Shown: in pieces, positions 25,603 through 35,500 of the stretch
Numbering within the stretch: the stretch's first letter is position 1
Layout: every line of letters starts with the position of its first letter
Assembly: GCF_900100875.1 (NCBI RefSeq)
Contig: NZ_FNKQ01000001.1
Location: 496,001 to 560,000, forward strand
DNA length: 64,000 nucleotides
DNA from: Halopelagius longus
GTDB taxonomy: Archaea > Halobacteriota > Halobacteria > Halobacteriales > Haloferacaceae
Direction: 5' to 3'
Translations under genes and position numbers: made by a program
The notes under the pieces: model-generated
Told to the model about the DNA's origin: nothing
The model's input: the letters and a program-made list of their open reading frames with translations, nothing else
Database searches by the model: none

Positions 25603-26745
25603 CTACAGTTCGCCGAGTTTCCGGACGAGTTGGCCGCGGTACTTCTCGTCGGCGTTGACGCCCTTCACTTCGAGGACGTTCCGTTCGAGTTTGTCGAGTG
25701 CGACGTGGAACGCGTGCTCGGACCCGTAGCCTTCGCCACTCCCGGCGACCTGCCCGTGACTCGTGCGGAGGCGAATCTGACACTGGATGAGGGGCGTGCC
25801 GCGGAGTTTCTCCTTGTGTTCGTGGAAGCGGACGTGGGCGTGGTGGACCTGCATCTGCTGGTACTTGTCCACGACCTGCGTGATGTTCTCGACGATGCTC
25901 TCCCGTGAGAGCGTCTCCAAGAGGTCGATGTTCGTTATCTGGACGTCCATCTGTCGCTCCTCGGTGAACGTGAGCGCTCGGAGCACGTCCGTCTTCGTGA
26001 CGATGCCGGAGACGGTCGAATCGCTGTCGGTGGGCGTCACGACGAGTCCCGACACGTCGCTTTCGAACATCTCTTCGACCACGTCGCGGACGGATTCGCC
26101 CGGTTGCGCGGTGATGACGGGCGCACTCATCAGGTCGTAGACGGGCAAGTCGAGCATCCGGTCAATGTCGCCCCGCCGGTCGCCGCGGCCCTGCCGGTCG
26201 GCGTCGCGCACCACGAAGTCGATGATGTCGTGGGTCGTCAGGATACCTTCGAGGTTGCCGTCCTCGCTGACGACCGGAAGCCGGGAGACGCCGTGTTCGC
26301 GCAGGCGGTTGATGGCCTGCCCGATGTGGGACTTCTCGCCGACGGTCACCACGTCTTCAGTGTAGATGTCCTCGACGCGGATGGCGTCGAGGTTCTCGAT
26401 GACGGCTTCGAGGATGTCGTCGCCGGTGACGATGCCGTAGAGCTTTTCGCCCTCGTAGACCGGCGCTATCTTCGTGTCGCCCTCGACGAGCATCCGCGCG
26501 GCCTCGCGGACGTCCTCGTGGCGGTCGATGCGGGGAGCGGACTTCATCACGACCGACGCCTTCGTGTCGTCTTCCATCCGCGAGCGGACGAGTTGCTTCT
26601 CGCCGATGACCCCCGCGTACACTCCGTCTTCCGTGACGATGATGCCTCGCGGCTTCTCGCGCTCGAAGATAGAGCGGATCTTGCCGAGCCGCTTTCCGGC
26701 GTCGACTTCCACGAAATCGGGAGTGGCGATATCAGTAATATCCAT
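25603..26745 (-). CDS. Four-CBS-domain protein with RaiA/HPF-like C-terminus
   Basis: A 380-residue soluble protein. Four CBS motifs occupy about residues 5-60, 72-125, 132-187 and 205-270, forming two Bateman modules that usually sense adenine nucleotides. The last ~95 residues (VHHAHVRFHEHKEKLRGTPL, then QCQIRLRTSHGQV and HAFHVALDKLERNVLEVKG) alternate strand and helix like the ribosome-hibernation factor RaiA/HPF fold; this assignment is by eye. Such a fusion could link energy state to ribosome dormancy. The start 26745 aligns with the first CBS strand. The upstream region to 26883 is AT-rich promoter DNA. Confidence 0.8.
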   Translation of the reverse strand: MDITDIATPDFVEVDAGKRLGKIRSIFEREKPRGIIVTEDGVYAGVIGEKQLVRSRMEDDTKASVVMKSAPRIDRHEDVREAARMLVEGDTKIAPVYEGEKLYGIVTGDDILEAVIENLDAIRVEDIYTEDVVTVGEKSHIGQAINRLREHGVSRLPVVSEDGNLEGILTTHDIIDFVVRDADRQGRGDRRGDIDRMLDLPVYDLMSAPVITAQPGESVRDVVEEMFESDVSGLVVTPTDSDSTVSGIVTKTDVLRALTFTEERQMDVQITNIDLLETLSRESIVENITQVVDKYQQMQVHHAHVRFHEHKEKLRGTPLIQCQIRLRTSHGQVAGSGEGYGSEHAFHVALDKLERNVLEVKGVNADEKYRGQLVRKLGEL

Positions 26746-26883
26746 ATACGAGTCCTCCACTCCGAGATACACCGGCCGCGGTATTGAAACTTTGTCTCAT
26801 TCCATATCCCCTAGACAATGTGTATGGTTTATATTCTCACGGTAAGTGAACGGCCGTCGGCCGACGGTCGGCGAGTTGCGGCG

Positions 26884-27573
26884 TCACGGGGCCCGACGCG
26901 GCGCGTCGAGGACGTCGCGCAGGTCGCTGAGGCTCTCGAGAACGTAGTCGGGTGAGTGGTCGCCGGGGTCGGCGTCGGCGGCGACGGGACACCACGCCGC
27001 GCGCAGACCGGCGTCCTGCGCGCCCGCGACGTCGTGTTCGAGCGAGTTTCCGACGTGGAGCGTCGCCTCCGCCTCGACGTCGAGTCGCGCCAACGCCCGG
27101 TCGAAGGGGTCGGAGTGCGGCTTTCTGCGCGGCACGTCGTCGGAGAACACGCGCACGTCGAACGCCTCCTGGAGGTCGAGCGCCGCGAGTTTCGTCGTCT
27201 GACGGCGCTCCGGTCCGTTCGTCACGAGCGCCACTCGTCCGAGTTCGCGCGCACGTTCGAGGGCCGCCGCCGCGCCCGGCCGAAGCGAGACGGCGGTGTA
27301 GTCTACCGCGTCGAGAAACCCTCGCGCTAACGCGCCCGTATCGACCGACTCCTCCCCGTACTGCGCCGCGACGCGGTCGAACCCCTCGCGCAGGTACGCC
27401 TCCTGTCCGTCCGCGGGCGGCGGACCCGAGAGGGCCGTCCAGAGGTCGCTCGGGGCGCCGAACGGTTCGACGCCCGCCGCCTCGAACGCGCCGCGGTAGA
27501 GCGTCTCCTCGGACTGTTCGTGCCGACAGAGGGTGTCGTCGAGGTCGAACAGTACCGCTTCGAACCCGCTCAC
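26884..27573 (-). CDS. HAD-superfamily hydrolase
   Basis: A 229-residue HAD phosphatase of subfamily IA. Motif I is AVLFDLDDTLCRHE, motif II VALVTNGPE, motif III the Lys in PRRKPHSDPF, and motif IV LHVGNSLEHDVAGAQDAG. The cap lies between motifs I and II. GTG 27573 (MSGFEAVLFDL) is chosen because it starts just before motif I; no ATG is available. It resembles the HAD protein at 8601 in motif layout but is clearly a different gene. It lies 56 bases downstream of the TrmB-type regulator on the same strand and may be cotranscribed with it. Confidence 0.88.
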   Translation of the reverse strand: MSGFEAVLFDLDDTLCRHEQSEETLYRGAFEAAGVEPFGAPSDLWTALSGPPPADGQEAYLREGFDRVAAQYGEESVDTGALARGFLDAVDYTAVSLRPGAAAALERARELGRVALVTNGPERRQTTKLAALDLQEAFDVRVFSDDVPRRKPHSDPFDRALARLDVEAEATLHVGNSLEHDVAGAQDAGLRAAWCPVAADADPGDHSPDYVLESLSDLRDVLDAPRRAP

Positions 27574-27629
27574 GGCGGGTCCCACGGCGCCGACCCACAA
27601 AACCTCTACGTCGGTCGGGGCTCCCGCCG

Positions 27630-28430
27630 TCAGGACGCGTTTTCGACGTCGAACCCGACGGTTTCGAGTCGGGCGAGGAGGAGCGGTCGCAGCCACGCGG
27701 TGAGTCCGTGACCCCCGCTTCGCCCCCACATCCCGGACTCGTCGCTCGCTTGCGGGACGAGTCCCTCCCGGACTTCGCTCAGAAGCACCGTCGTCCGGTC
27801 GACCAACAGCAACCGTCCCGGCTCTTGGCCGTCGGACAGTCCCGCCGTGAACGGCGACGGCGACACTCGGACGGCCGCCTCGGGCACCCTCGTTCGGAGG
27901 TGTTCCGCCGCCGCTTCGTCGGGCACCTCCACGAAGACGGAGACGCCGCGGTGACACGCCGCTTCGAGCACGTCCAGCAGTTCGTCTTCGAGGAGGCTCT
28001 GCTCGGTGACGAGGAGGTACACCTCCTCTTTGGCGTCCTCGACGTGCATCTGCGCGCGGAGGACCACGTCCTCCGCGGTCGCTATCTTCCAGACGCCGTC
28101 GTCGTCGTCGGTCTCCCGCGATTTCAGCTCTTCCAGCTGTTCGCTCGCCTTCTCTAAGTACTCGTTGTACTCGCGCCGGAGTCGCTTCAACGCGACCGGC
28201 GGCGGCATCGCCCTGAACGTCCTCGGTTCGGACTCCTGTACGTCGATGAGCCCTTTCTGGTAGAGTCGTTCGGTCACGTCGTACACCCGAGATTGGGGGA
28301 CGTCCGAGACCTGACTGACCTCCTTTGCCGTCCCGCGGGAGAGCTGAGTCAACGCCACGTAACACCGCGCCTCGTACTCGGTGAGGCCCAACTCGGTCAG
28401 CGACTCTGTTATCTCAGCCGTCGATACCAT
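27630..28430 (-). CDS. TrmB-family transcriptional regulator
   Basis: A 266-residue regulator. The N-terminal winged helix reads LTELGLTEYEARCYVALTQL followed by GTAKEVSQVSDVPQSRVYDV and a wing with RLYQKGLIDVQ, the TrmB signature. A helical linker (about 85-105) leads to a PLD-like sensor domain (EEVYLLVTEQSLLEDELLDV) seen in many TrmB proteins that bind sugars or other small effectors. The ligand is unknown. It precedes the HAD gene by 56 bases on the same strand, a possible clue that a sugar phosphate is involved. Confidence 0.9.
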   Translation of the reverse strand: MVSTAEITESLTELGLTEYEARCYVALTQLSRGTAKEVSQVSDVPQSRVYDVTERLYQKGLIDVQESEPRTFRAMPPPVALKRLRREYNEYLEKASEQLEELKSRETDDDDGVWKIATAEDVVLRAQMHVEDAKEEVYLLVTEQSLLEDELLDVLEAACHRGVSVFVEVPDEAAAEHLRTRVPEAAVRVSPSPFTAGLSDGQEPGRLLLVDRTTVLLSEVREGLVPQASDESGMWGRSGGHGLTAWLRPLLLARLETVGFDVENAS

Positions 28431-28831
28431 CGTACTCGTTACTCATTTGGAGGACCATTGACACGAAACGTTCATTGGGACATACTCTCAACCTTGGCTC
28501 TGTTCTCGTCCGTTCGACCTGATTCCCGCCCCTCGGGAGAGGGGAGACGCTCGGCCGGTTCGACCGGTTCCGCGGCGTGCCGTCCCGCGGAAGCGTTTCC
28601 GTACGAGGAGGCACGTGCCGTCCGAGTCGAGGCCGCTCGACGAGGGCCCCACCTGGGCGGTACCTCCCATACCAGTGGTAGATGTATCCACCCCCGCTTA
28701 CTGTTTACCAAATTGTTATCGCAAAACCGAGTCGTATACTACTACTAAACTCCTTTGGCTACTGAGCGAGGGAAACTGCCGAAAGAATAGTAAAGGAGGT
28801 ACCCATCCGACGAACCAAGGATATACTTTGA
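28431..28831. other. Intergenic region between TrmB regulator and HalOD1 gene
   Basis: This divergent 400-base region becomes AT-rich on its right side (28680-28830). A full GGAGGT occurs at 28797-28802 but lies 30 bases ahead of the HalOD1 ATG with no better start in range, so it probably does not serve it. No RNA gene or convincing reading frame is visible. Confidence 0.45.
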
Positions 28832-29107
28832 ATGAACTCCCCAAACGAAAACTCTAATTACCGTCCCTCTGTCGCAGTCGTCGAACACGTCGCCGAACAC
28901 CTCGACTCCGACCCGTTAGCGTTGAAACCGTTGTCCAACGCCATCGACCCGGACGTGTTGGACACGTTCGCGGAAACCGGGTCCGTCGCGCCCGACTCCG
29001 AACTCCGATTCTCCTATCTCGGGTGCGACGTCGTCGTCTTCGGCGACGGGCGAGTTCAACTCTCGCAGGCGGACGACGCCGGTGACTCTTCCGACCGAGA
29101 TGAGTGA
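28832..29107 (+). CDS. HalOD1 output-domain protein (second copy)
   Basis: A 91-residue protein that is essentially one HalOD1 domain: SVAVVEHVAEHLDSDPLALK, then PLSNAIDPDVLDTFAE, then FSYLGCDVVVFGDGRVQL. Both tails are polar. A TGA lies directly before the ATG in frame, so the start cannot be further upstream. It precedes the subtilisin-like gene by 164 bases on the same strand. It is a divergent relative of the protein at 10761. The partner sensor is unknown. Confidence 0.82.
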   Translation: MNSPNENSNYRPSVAVVEHVAEHLDSDPLALKPLSNAIDPDVLDTFAETGSVAPDSELRFSYLGCDVVVFGDGRVQLSQADDAGDSSDRDE

Positions 29108-29271
29108 CTTCCGGGCGAAGTAACTTCGATTGACGCCGGGGCGCTAAGTTAGTTTGGGCGAACCGAGGGCTGAACCTGTCGGGCGAGTGCGATATCGTTT
29201 TCACCGCGGACGCGAATCTCCGGAGCGATGCCCCTCCACCGAGACGGTTCCGCCGCCGCGTTCGGACAGCC

Positions 29272-30642
29272 ATGACCGCCGACGCCCGTCGAACGCTCCT
29301 CGTGGTCACCGTCTGCGTCGCCCTCGTCGCCGCCGGCGTCGGGTCCATCGCCGCGTGGCAACCCCACCCCTCGCCGCGGCCCGCGGACGACGCGTCCGCC
29401 TCCGCGTCGCCCGGCGACGACCCCATCACCCGACTGCACGCCGCCGGCGTCACCGGCGAGAACGTCACCGTCGGCATCGTGGACCCGACCGGGTTCGACC
29501 TCGACCGGACGAACCGGTCGGCGAACGTGGTGGCGACGCGCACGTTCGGCACGGAGTCGTCCGTCCGAAACGGCGGCCGGAACGACCACGGCACCGCCGC
29601 GGCGACGACAGTGGCCCGCGTCGCGCCCGACGCGAACCTCGCGTTGGCGACGTTCGACTCCCCTGCGGGGTTCCGCGAGGCCGTCGCGTGGGCGGTCGAA
29701 TCCGACGTGGACGTCGTCGTCGCGCCCGTCTCGTTCCTCGGGGCGGCGGGCGACGGGAGCGGTGCGGTGTCCCGCGCGGCGACGAACGCCACCCGCGAGG
29801 GCGTCGTGTTCGTCGCGCCGACGGGCAACATCGCGCGCGGCCACTGGCGGGGCCGGTACGACGCGGTGGAGAACGGGACGCTCCGGTTCGGGGAGACGAA
29901 CCGGGCGTACCTCTCGGGGGACCGCCGCCGCGTGACGGTGTGGATATCGTGGGACGAGGCCCGTAGCCGCGAGGACTACACCGCGGAACTGTACCGGACG
30001 AGCGGCGGTCGAACCCGACTCGTCGCGCGGTCGCAACCGTACGGGGGCGACGGCGTGCCGAACGAACGCCTCGTCGCCCTCGCGCAACCGGGGACGTACC
30101 ACGTCGTCGTCCGCGGCCCCGAGAACGCGACGGGGACGCGCCTCGAACTGGAATCGCCGACGCACGACTTCCGGCGGGCGACGCCGAAGCGGAGTCTCAC
30201 CGCCCCGGCGACGGCCCCGGGCGTCCTCGCGGTGGGCGCGTACGACCCCCGGACCGGCCGGCCGGAACCGTTCAGTTCCCGCGGGCCGACGGCGGACGGC
30301 CGCCTCGGCGTCGACGTCGTCGCGCCGGACCGCGGCGTCGCGCCGACGACGGGCGAGGCGTTCGTCGGGTCGTCGGCGGCGGCGCCGTACGTCGGCGGCG
30401 CGGCCGCCCTCATCCTCTCGGTGGCCCCGGAGCGGTCCCCCCGCGAGGTGGAGGTGGCACTCGAACGAACGGCCGCCGACGCCGGGCGACCGGGAGCCGA
30501 CTTCGCGACGGGTCACGGGCGCATCGACCCCGTCGCGGCGGTCCGCGCCGCATCCGAGGCGGCGAACCGAACCGCCCGCGAGGCGAACGCGACGGCCGAA
30601 CCGACGACCGACCGCTCAAAGAGGGATTTGACCTACGGGTAG
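29272..30642 (+). CDS. Membrane-anchored or secreted subtilisin-like (S8) serine protease
   Basis: A 456-residue protein. Residues 8-30 form an N-terminal hydrophobic segment (signal peptide or anchor) followed by a Ser/Ala/Asp-rich linker. The catalytic triad is visible: Asp71 in VGIVDPTG, His106 in NDHGTAAA and Ser368 in VGSSAAAPYVGGAAAL, with the oxyanion Asn186 in PTGN. A region of about 110 residues (200-310) inserted before the Ser motif looks like a beta-rich P-domain-like insert. Asn-Ala-Thr and Asn-Arg-Thr sites near the C-terminus could be glycosylated. It faces the cell exterior. No propeptide is obvious. Confidence 0.82.
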   Translation: MTADARRTLLVVTVCVALVAAGVGSIAAWQPHPSPRPADDASASASPGDDPITRLHAAGVTGENVTVGIVDPTGFDLDRTNRSANVVATRTFGTESSVRNGGRNDHGTAAATTVARVAPDANLALATFDSPAGFREAVAWAVESDVDVVVAPVSFLGAAGDGSGAVSRAATNATREGVVFVAPTGNIARGHWRGRYDAVENGTLRFGETNRAYLSGDRRRVTVWISWDEARSREDYTAELYRTSGGRTRLVARSQPYGGDGVPNERLVALAQPGTYHVVVRGPENATGTRLELESPTHDFRRATPKRSLTAPATAPGVLAVGAYDPRTGRPEPFSSRGPTADGRLGVDVVAPDRGVAPTTGEAFVGSSAAAPYVGGAAALILSVAPERSPREVEVALERTAADAGRPGADFATGHGRIDPVAAVRAASEAANRTAREANATAEPTTDRSKRDLTYG

Positions 30643-30703
30643 CGCTTAGTACCCGGCCGAACGACGACGAACGAACGCGACCCTTCGCGCACCCGAACTC
30701 ACG

Positions 30704-31309
30704 ATGTCCGGACTCATCGACCGCATACAGGACCGAACCGCCCGCACCGACGAACGACCCCGCGTCCTCGACGTGGGCGACGAGGAGGCCGACGCCGTCA
30801 TCCGAGCGCTCTCCTCCGACACCCGTCGGGAGGTGTTCCGAACGCTGTTCGACGACCCCGGGACGGCCTCCGAGATAGCCGACCGCCTCGACACGTCGGT
30901 GCAGAACGTCCACTACCACCTCTCCAGTCTGACCGACGCGGGACTGGTCGAGGGCGTCGACACCCGCTATTCGGAGAAGGGCAACGAGATGGTCGTCTAC
31001 GGCCCGGCGAACGACCCCATCGTCTTCGTCGGCAACCGCGACATCGGCCCGAGCGTCCGCCGTTCTCTCGTCGACGTGGTGGCCGGACTCGGCGTTCTCG
31101 GCCTCGCGTCTGCGTTCGTCCAGTGGGGCGCGGAACGACTCGCCGGGCGGACGACGACGGGCGTCGGCGTGGTCGAACCGGCGAGTCGTGCGCCGACCGC
31201 CGACCCCTCGCTGCCGTCCCTCCTGTTTTCTACGGTCGAACCGGGACTGCTCTTCTTCGCGGGCTGTCTTCTCGTCCTCGCTCTCGTCGCCGCCCTCCGG
31301 CGGCGGTGA
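30704..31309 (+). CDS. Winged-helix (ArsR-type) regulator with C-terminal membrane helices
   Basis: A 201-residue protein. Residues 20-95 are an ArsR-type winged helix (IRALSSDTRREVFRTLFDDP, then SEIADRLDTSVQNVHYHLSS and a wing). Two hydrophobic segments follow: about 110-130 (LVDVVAGLGVLGLASAFVQW) and 178-198 (LLFFAGCLLVLALVAAL), joined by a loop rich in Thr, Pro and Ser. It is thus a membrane-tethered DNA-binding protein. Its location 61 bases after the S8 protease and beside a surface protein suggests envelope control, which is inferred only. Confidence 0.85.
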   Translation: MSGLIDRIQDRTARTDERPRVLDVGDEEADAVIRALSSDTRREVFRTLFDDPGTASEIADRLDTSVQNVHYHLSSLTDAGLVEGVDTRYSEKGNEMVVYGPANDPIVFVGNRDIGPSVRRSLVDVVAGLGVLGLASAFVQWGAERLAGRTTTGVGVVEPASRAPTADPSLPSLLFSTVEPGLLFFAGCLLVLALVAALRRR

Positions 31310-31372
31310 CCGGAAAAAGAGTCAATTGGGGGACCGAGCGTTTCGGCGACCGAGTGTTCCGGAGACCGAGCG

Positions 31373-32380
31373 TTACGTCCGGAACAGGCCGAGGAGGAGG
31401 CCGACGCCGACGACGCCGAGTGCGCACCCCGCGGCGAGAGCGCCGATACCGAACGCGTCGTCGCCGAACAAGCCGGTCTCGGAACTATCGACCGACGCGG
31501 GCGTCGCAGTCGCAGTTTCCGTCGTCGCGGTGGCCCTCGGTGTCTCGCTCCCGTCCGAGACGGTCGGCGCTTGGTGGACGACCATCGACCCCACGTCCGC
31601 GGGGTCGCCGGAGCCGTTCTCGCCCGGATAGACGGCCACGGGGTAGTCGCCGGGGTCTACCAGCGATTCGAGCGACGACTCCTCGATGGGGTCGAGTGCG
31701 GTCCGTCGCCCGTCGTCGAGGACGCTCGCTGTCGTCCGCGGGGTGCCGGCGTTCTCCGTGTGGAAGAGGACCACCGCTCGGCCGTCGCCGTCCCGGTCGC
31801 GGACGGTCGCGGCGTACCGGTAGTTCACCTCCTCGCCGCCGACGACCACCGTCACCGCCTCGTTGTCGCCGAACGTCACCGGGATGCGCGCGGTCCGCGA
31901 CCGGGTCACCTCGGTGACCGACGCGACGCCGACGCTGTCCGTCGAGAGCGTCGCTTCCCCGCCGAAGGCGTCGCGTTCCGTCGCCGTGGCGTCCGCGCAG
32001 TCGCCGTCGCAGGGGGCGAGTTCTCCCTCGGCCTCGGCGAGTCGTTCCCCGTCGTGGACGACGGTCACGGCGACCGACCCGTTCTCGGAGACGTCGCTCA
32101 GGTCGAAGCGCGCCTCGAACGTGCCGTGCTCCGTGACCGTGGCCTCGACCGTCTTCAGGAACGCCGGTTCGGTGTCGCCGGTCGACCGCATCCGGACGTT
32201 CAGCACCGACCCCGGGGGGAGCGTCGTCTCGCCCGAGACGACCTGTCCGGGCCCGGCTTCCAAGGTGAGAGCGTCCCCCTCGTAGACGAGAGTGACGCTG
32301 TCGTCCGCGGCGGCGGCCGCCGCCGGACTCGCGACCGTCAGGAGGACGCAGGCGAGGACTGCGACGCGGAGGCGCGTCAT
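31373..32380 (-). CDS. BGTF-type surface protein with signal peptide and C-terminal anchor
   Basis: A 335-residue exported protein. The N-terminal signal spans about 5-26 (VAVLACVLLTVASPAAAAAA). The body is beta-rich and acidic, with LVYEGDALTLEAGPGQVVSG near the start and GDNEAVTVVVGGEEVNYRYA in the middle, a pattern of the BGTF domain of haloarchaeal surface proteins. A Thr/Ala-rich stretch (about 285-305) precedes a C-terminal hydrophobic helix ending LLLGLFRT. Several Cys residues (CDGDC) may form a disulfide. It converges with the winged-helix gene. Role: cell-surface component of unknown ligand. Confidence 0.75.
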   Translation of the reverse strand: MTRLRVAVLACVLLTVASPAAAAAADDSVTLVYEGDALTLEAGPGQVVSGETTLPPGSVLNVRMRSTGDTEPAFLKTVEATVTEHGTFEARFDLSDVSENGSVAVTVVHDGERLAEAEGELAPCDGDCADATATERDAFGGEATLSTDSVGVASVTEVTRSRTARIPVTFGDNEAVTVVVGGEEVNYRYAATVRDRDGDGRAVVLFHTENAGTPRTTASVLDDGRRTALDPIEESSLESLVDPGDYPVAVYPGENGSGDPADVGSMVVHQAPTVSDGSETPRATATTETATATPASVDSSETGLFGDDAFGIGALAAGCALGVVGVGLLLGLFRT

Positions 32381-32575
32381 CGCTCACCTCCGTCGGTTCG
32401 ATTCCGTTCCGCTCGATTTCGTTCGGAGGGCATCACGTCTAGCCGCGTGAACGTCCGGGAAGATAGTACGTCCGATAGCTCAAACGGCGCGTTGAGGTAC
32501 GTCGTCGGGGACTCCCGAGGGACGCCGGCGAGAGTCCCGTTACTCCGAGAGTACCGCTCCGGTTCCTTCCTCGTC

Positions 32576-35500
32576 TCAGTCGTCGGACGCCGACGCCACC
32601 GTCGGGAGCGTGAAGGAGAACGTCGCCCCCTCGCCGGGTTCCGACTCGACCCATATCCGTCCGCCGTGGCGTTCGACGATGCGTTCGCACAGCGCCAACC
32701 CGATTCCCGTTCCGGAGTGCTCGTCGGGGGCGTGGAGGCTCTGAAACACCTCGAAGACCCGGTCGGCGTCGGCCGGGTCGATGCCGATGCCCTCGTCGCG
32801 CACCGAGACGACCCACTCCTCGCCGTCCCTCTCGGCGGAGACGTGGGCCCGCGGCGGGTCGTCGCCGCTGTAATCGATGGCGTTGGCCAGCAGATTCTGT
32901 AACACCTGTTTGAGCTGACTTCTGTCGCCGTAGACCCGCGGGAGACGCTCGGCGGTGATGTCGGCGTCGCTCTCGGATATCTTCATCTGGAGGTCCCGAC
33001 GGACGTTCTCGAAGACGGCGTCGAGTTCGACCGCCTCGAAGGGGTTACCTCGGGTATCGACCCGGGAGTACTGGAGCAACCCCTCTATCATCTCGCGCAT
33101 GCGGTCTGCGCCGTCGACGGCGAACTCGAGGAACTCCTCGCCGTCCTCGTCGAGGGCGTCCTCGTACCGCCGTTCGAGCAGTCGGAGGTAGCTCGACACC
33201 ATTCGCAGGGGTTCCTGCAGGTCGTGGGAGGCGGCGTAGGCGAACTGCTCTAAGCGCTCGTTGGACTCCTCCAGTTTTCGCTCGTACTCCCGGCGCTTGG
33301 TGACGTTCCGGACGACGAGCATCCCCGCGTACACCTCGTCGTCGGCGTTCCGGACGGGGAGCGTCCGGTTGAACAGGTTCCAACCGGCGTACTCGGTCTC
33401 GAAGGTGCTGGCCTCGCCGTCGAGTGCGGCTCGGAAGTACGGTTCGACCTGCTCGACGAGGTCGTCGGGGTAGAGTTCGCGGATGCTGGCCCCGATTCGG
33501 TCCTCGGGGTCGATGTCGTCCTCCTTCAGGAGTTGGCCGCCCGCGGCCGTGTAGCGGAGGTCTTCGTCGAACAGCGCGACCGCCCCGTCGGGGAAGTCCT
33601 CCACGAGCGTCCGGTAGCGACGCTCGGACTCCTCGAGTTTCCGCTCTCGTTCGACGCGTTCGGTCACGTCTTCGGCGATGCCGACGATGCGCTCCTCGCC
33701 CTCGTTGCGGACCACCCCCGCCCGGGCGTCGAGCCACCGGATTTCGCCGTCTGGCCGGACGATACGGAACTCCTCGTCGATTCCCTCCTCCGGTATCTCG
33801 TCGTACGCGGTTTCGACTCGCCGTCGGTCCTCGGGGTGGACCGCCTCGAGGAACGTCGCGGGGTCGTCGTATATCGGCTCTCTGTCGCGGCCGTATATCT
33901 CCTCGTAGGCGGGGTTGAGATAGAGGACGTCCCGCGTGCCGGGGTCGGATATCCAGACCATCTCCTCGAGGTTCTCGGTCAGCATCCGGAACTTCGCCTC
34001 GCTCTCTTCGAGGGCCCGTTCGCGCTCCTTTTGTCGGGTGATGTCTCGGCCGACGCCCACCACCACCGGGTCCCCGTCGGGGTCGTCCAGTTTCGATGCG
34101 ACGAACTCGTAGGGGACGCGCTCGCCGTCCTTGGTGAGAATCTCCGCCTCCTCCTGGGTGCTGCCGGTTTCGAGCACTTCGGCGATGGCGTTCGCAATCG
34201 TCTCCTGTTGGTCCTCGGCGAAGACGTCCAGCGCGTGCATCGACGCTATCTCCGCGTCGGAGTAGCCGGTCACCTCGCAGACGCTCCGATTCCACCGCTG
34301 GAGGTTCCCGTCGGCGTCGAGGACGTAGAACACGTCGTCGATGGCGTCCAGGATGCGGTTGGTGTACTCCCGGTACTGTTCGAGTCTCCGCTCGTACCTC
34401 CGGCGTTCGGTGTCGTCTTGGACGACGAGCATCCCCGCGTCTACCTCGCCGTCGGCGTTCCTGACCGGGAGCGTGCGGGCGTGCAGGTACCGGCCGCGGT
34501 ACTCGACGTCGAAGGTGCTGGCCTCGCCGTCGAGGGCGGCCCGGAAGTACGGCTCGATGTCTTCGAGGAGGTCCTCGGGGTGGAGTTCGGTGATGCTGCG
34601 TCCGATCCGGTCCTCCGGGTCCACATCGAGCGTATCGAGCAACTGTCCGCCGACTGCGGTGTACTCCAAGTTCTCGTCGAACAGCCCCACCGAGCCGTTC
34701 GGGAAGTTCTCCACGAGCGTCCGATGGCGGCGCTCCGACGCTTCGAGTTTGCGCTGGACCTCCTCGCGTTCGGTGATGTCTTGGGACATCCCCAGCGCCG
34801 CGAACACGTCGCCGGCGTTGTCCCGGACCGGCACGACGCGGAACTGGTAGATCCGCTCGCCGAGTTCGATTTCGAACGTGTCTTCGGTTCCGTCGAGTGC
34901 GGCCTCGTAGCGCGGAACCAACTCGTCGGCCAGATTCGGCGGCAGTATCTCCCCCACCGGCCGGTCTCTCACCTCCTCGGCCGTGACGCCCGCCACGTCC
35001 AACGGCGTGCCGCCGACGGTCCGATAGCGGAGGTCGTCGTCGACGAGTGCGACGGCGCCGTTGGGGAACTGTTCGACGAGCGTCCGGTATCGCCGTTCGG
35101 ACTCTTCGAGGGCCCGCTTGCGCGCCTCGTCCCGACGCCCGGCCTCTCGAAGCGCGCGTTCGCGTTCCGTCCGGGCGATGGCCGACCCGAGAACGTCGGC
35201 GACGCTCCGGACGAACTCGACCTCGTGGGCGTCGAACTCCCGTCGCTCGGCCGCGTACGCTCCGAGTACGCCCCACGGCCCCTCGCTCGAACCGACGCCG
35301 ACGCAGATACCGCTGACGGCGTCGTGACCCCTCAACAGCCCGGGCGCGGAGAACCGCGTCTCGGCCCGGTGATCCTCGACGACGACCGGTTCGTCGGTGC
35401 GGAGGGCGACCCCCGCCTGCGAGTCCGGGTCGGCGGACACGGTCGCAGTCCCGACAACGCCGTCTCGCCAGCCGACGCCCTGACGCAGGACGCCCTCCTC

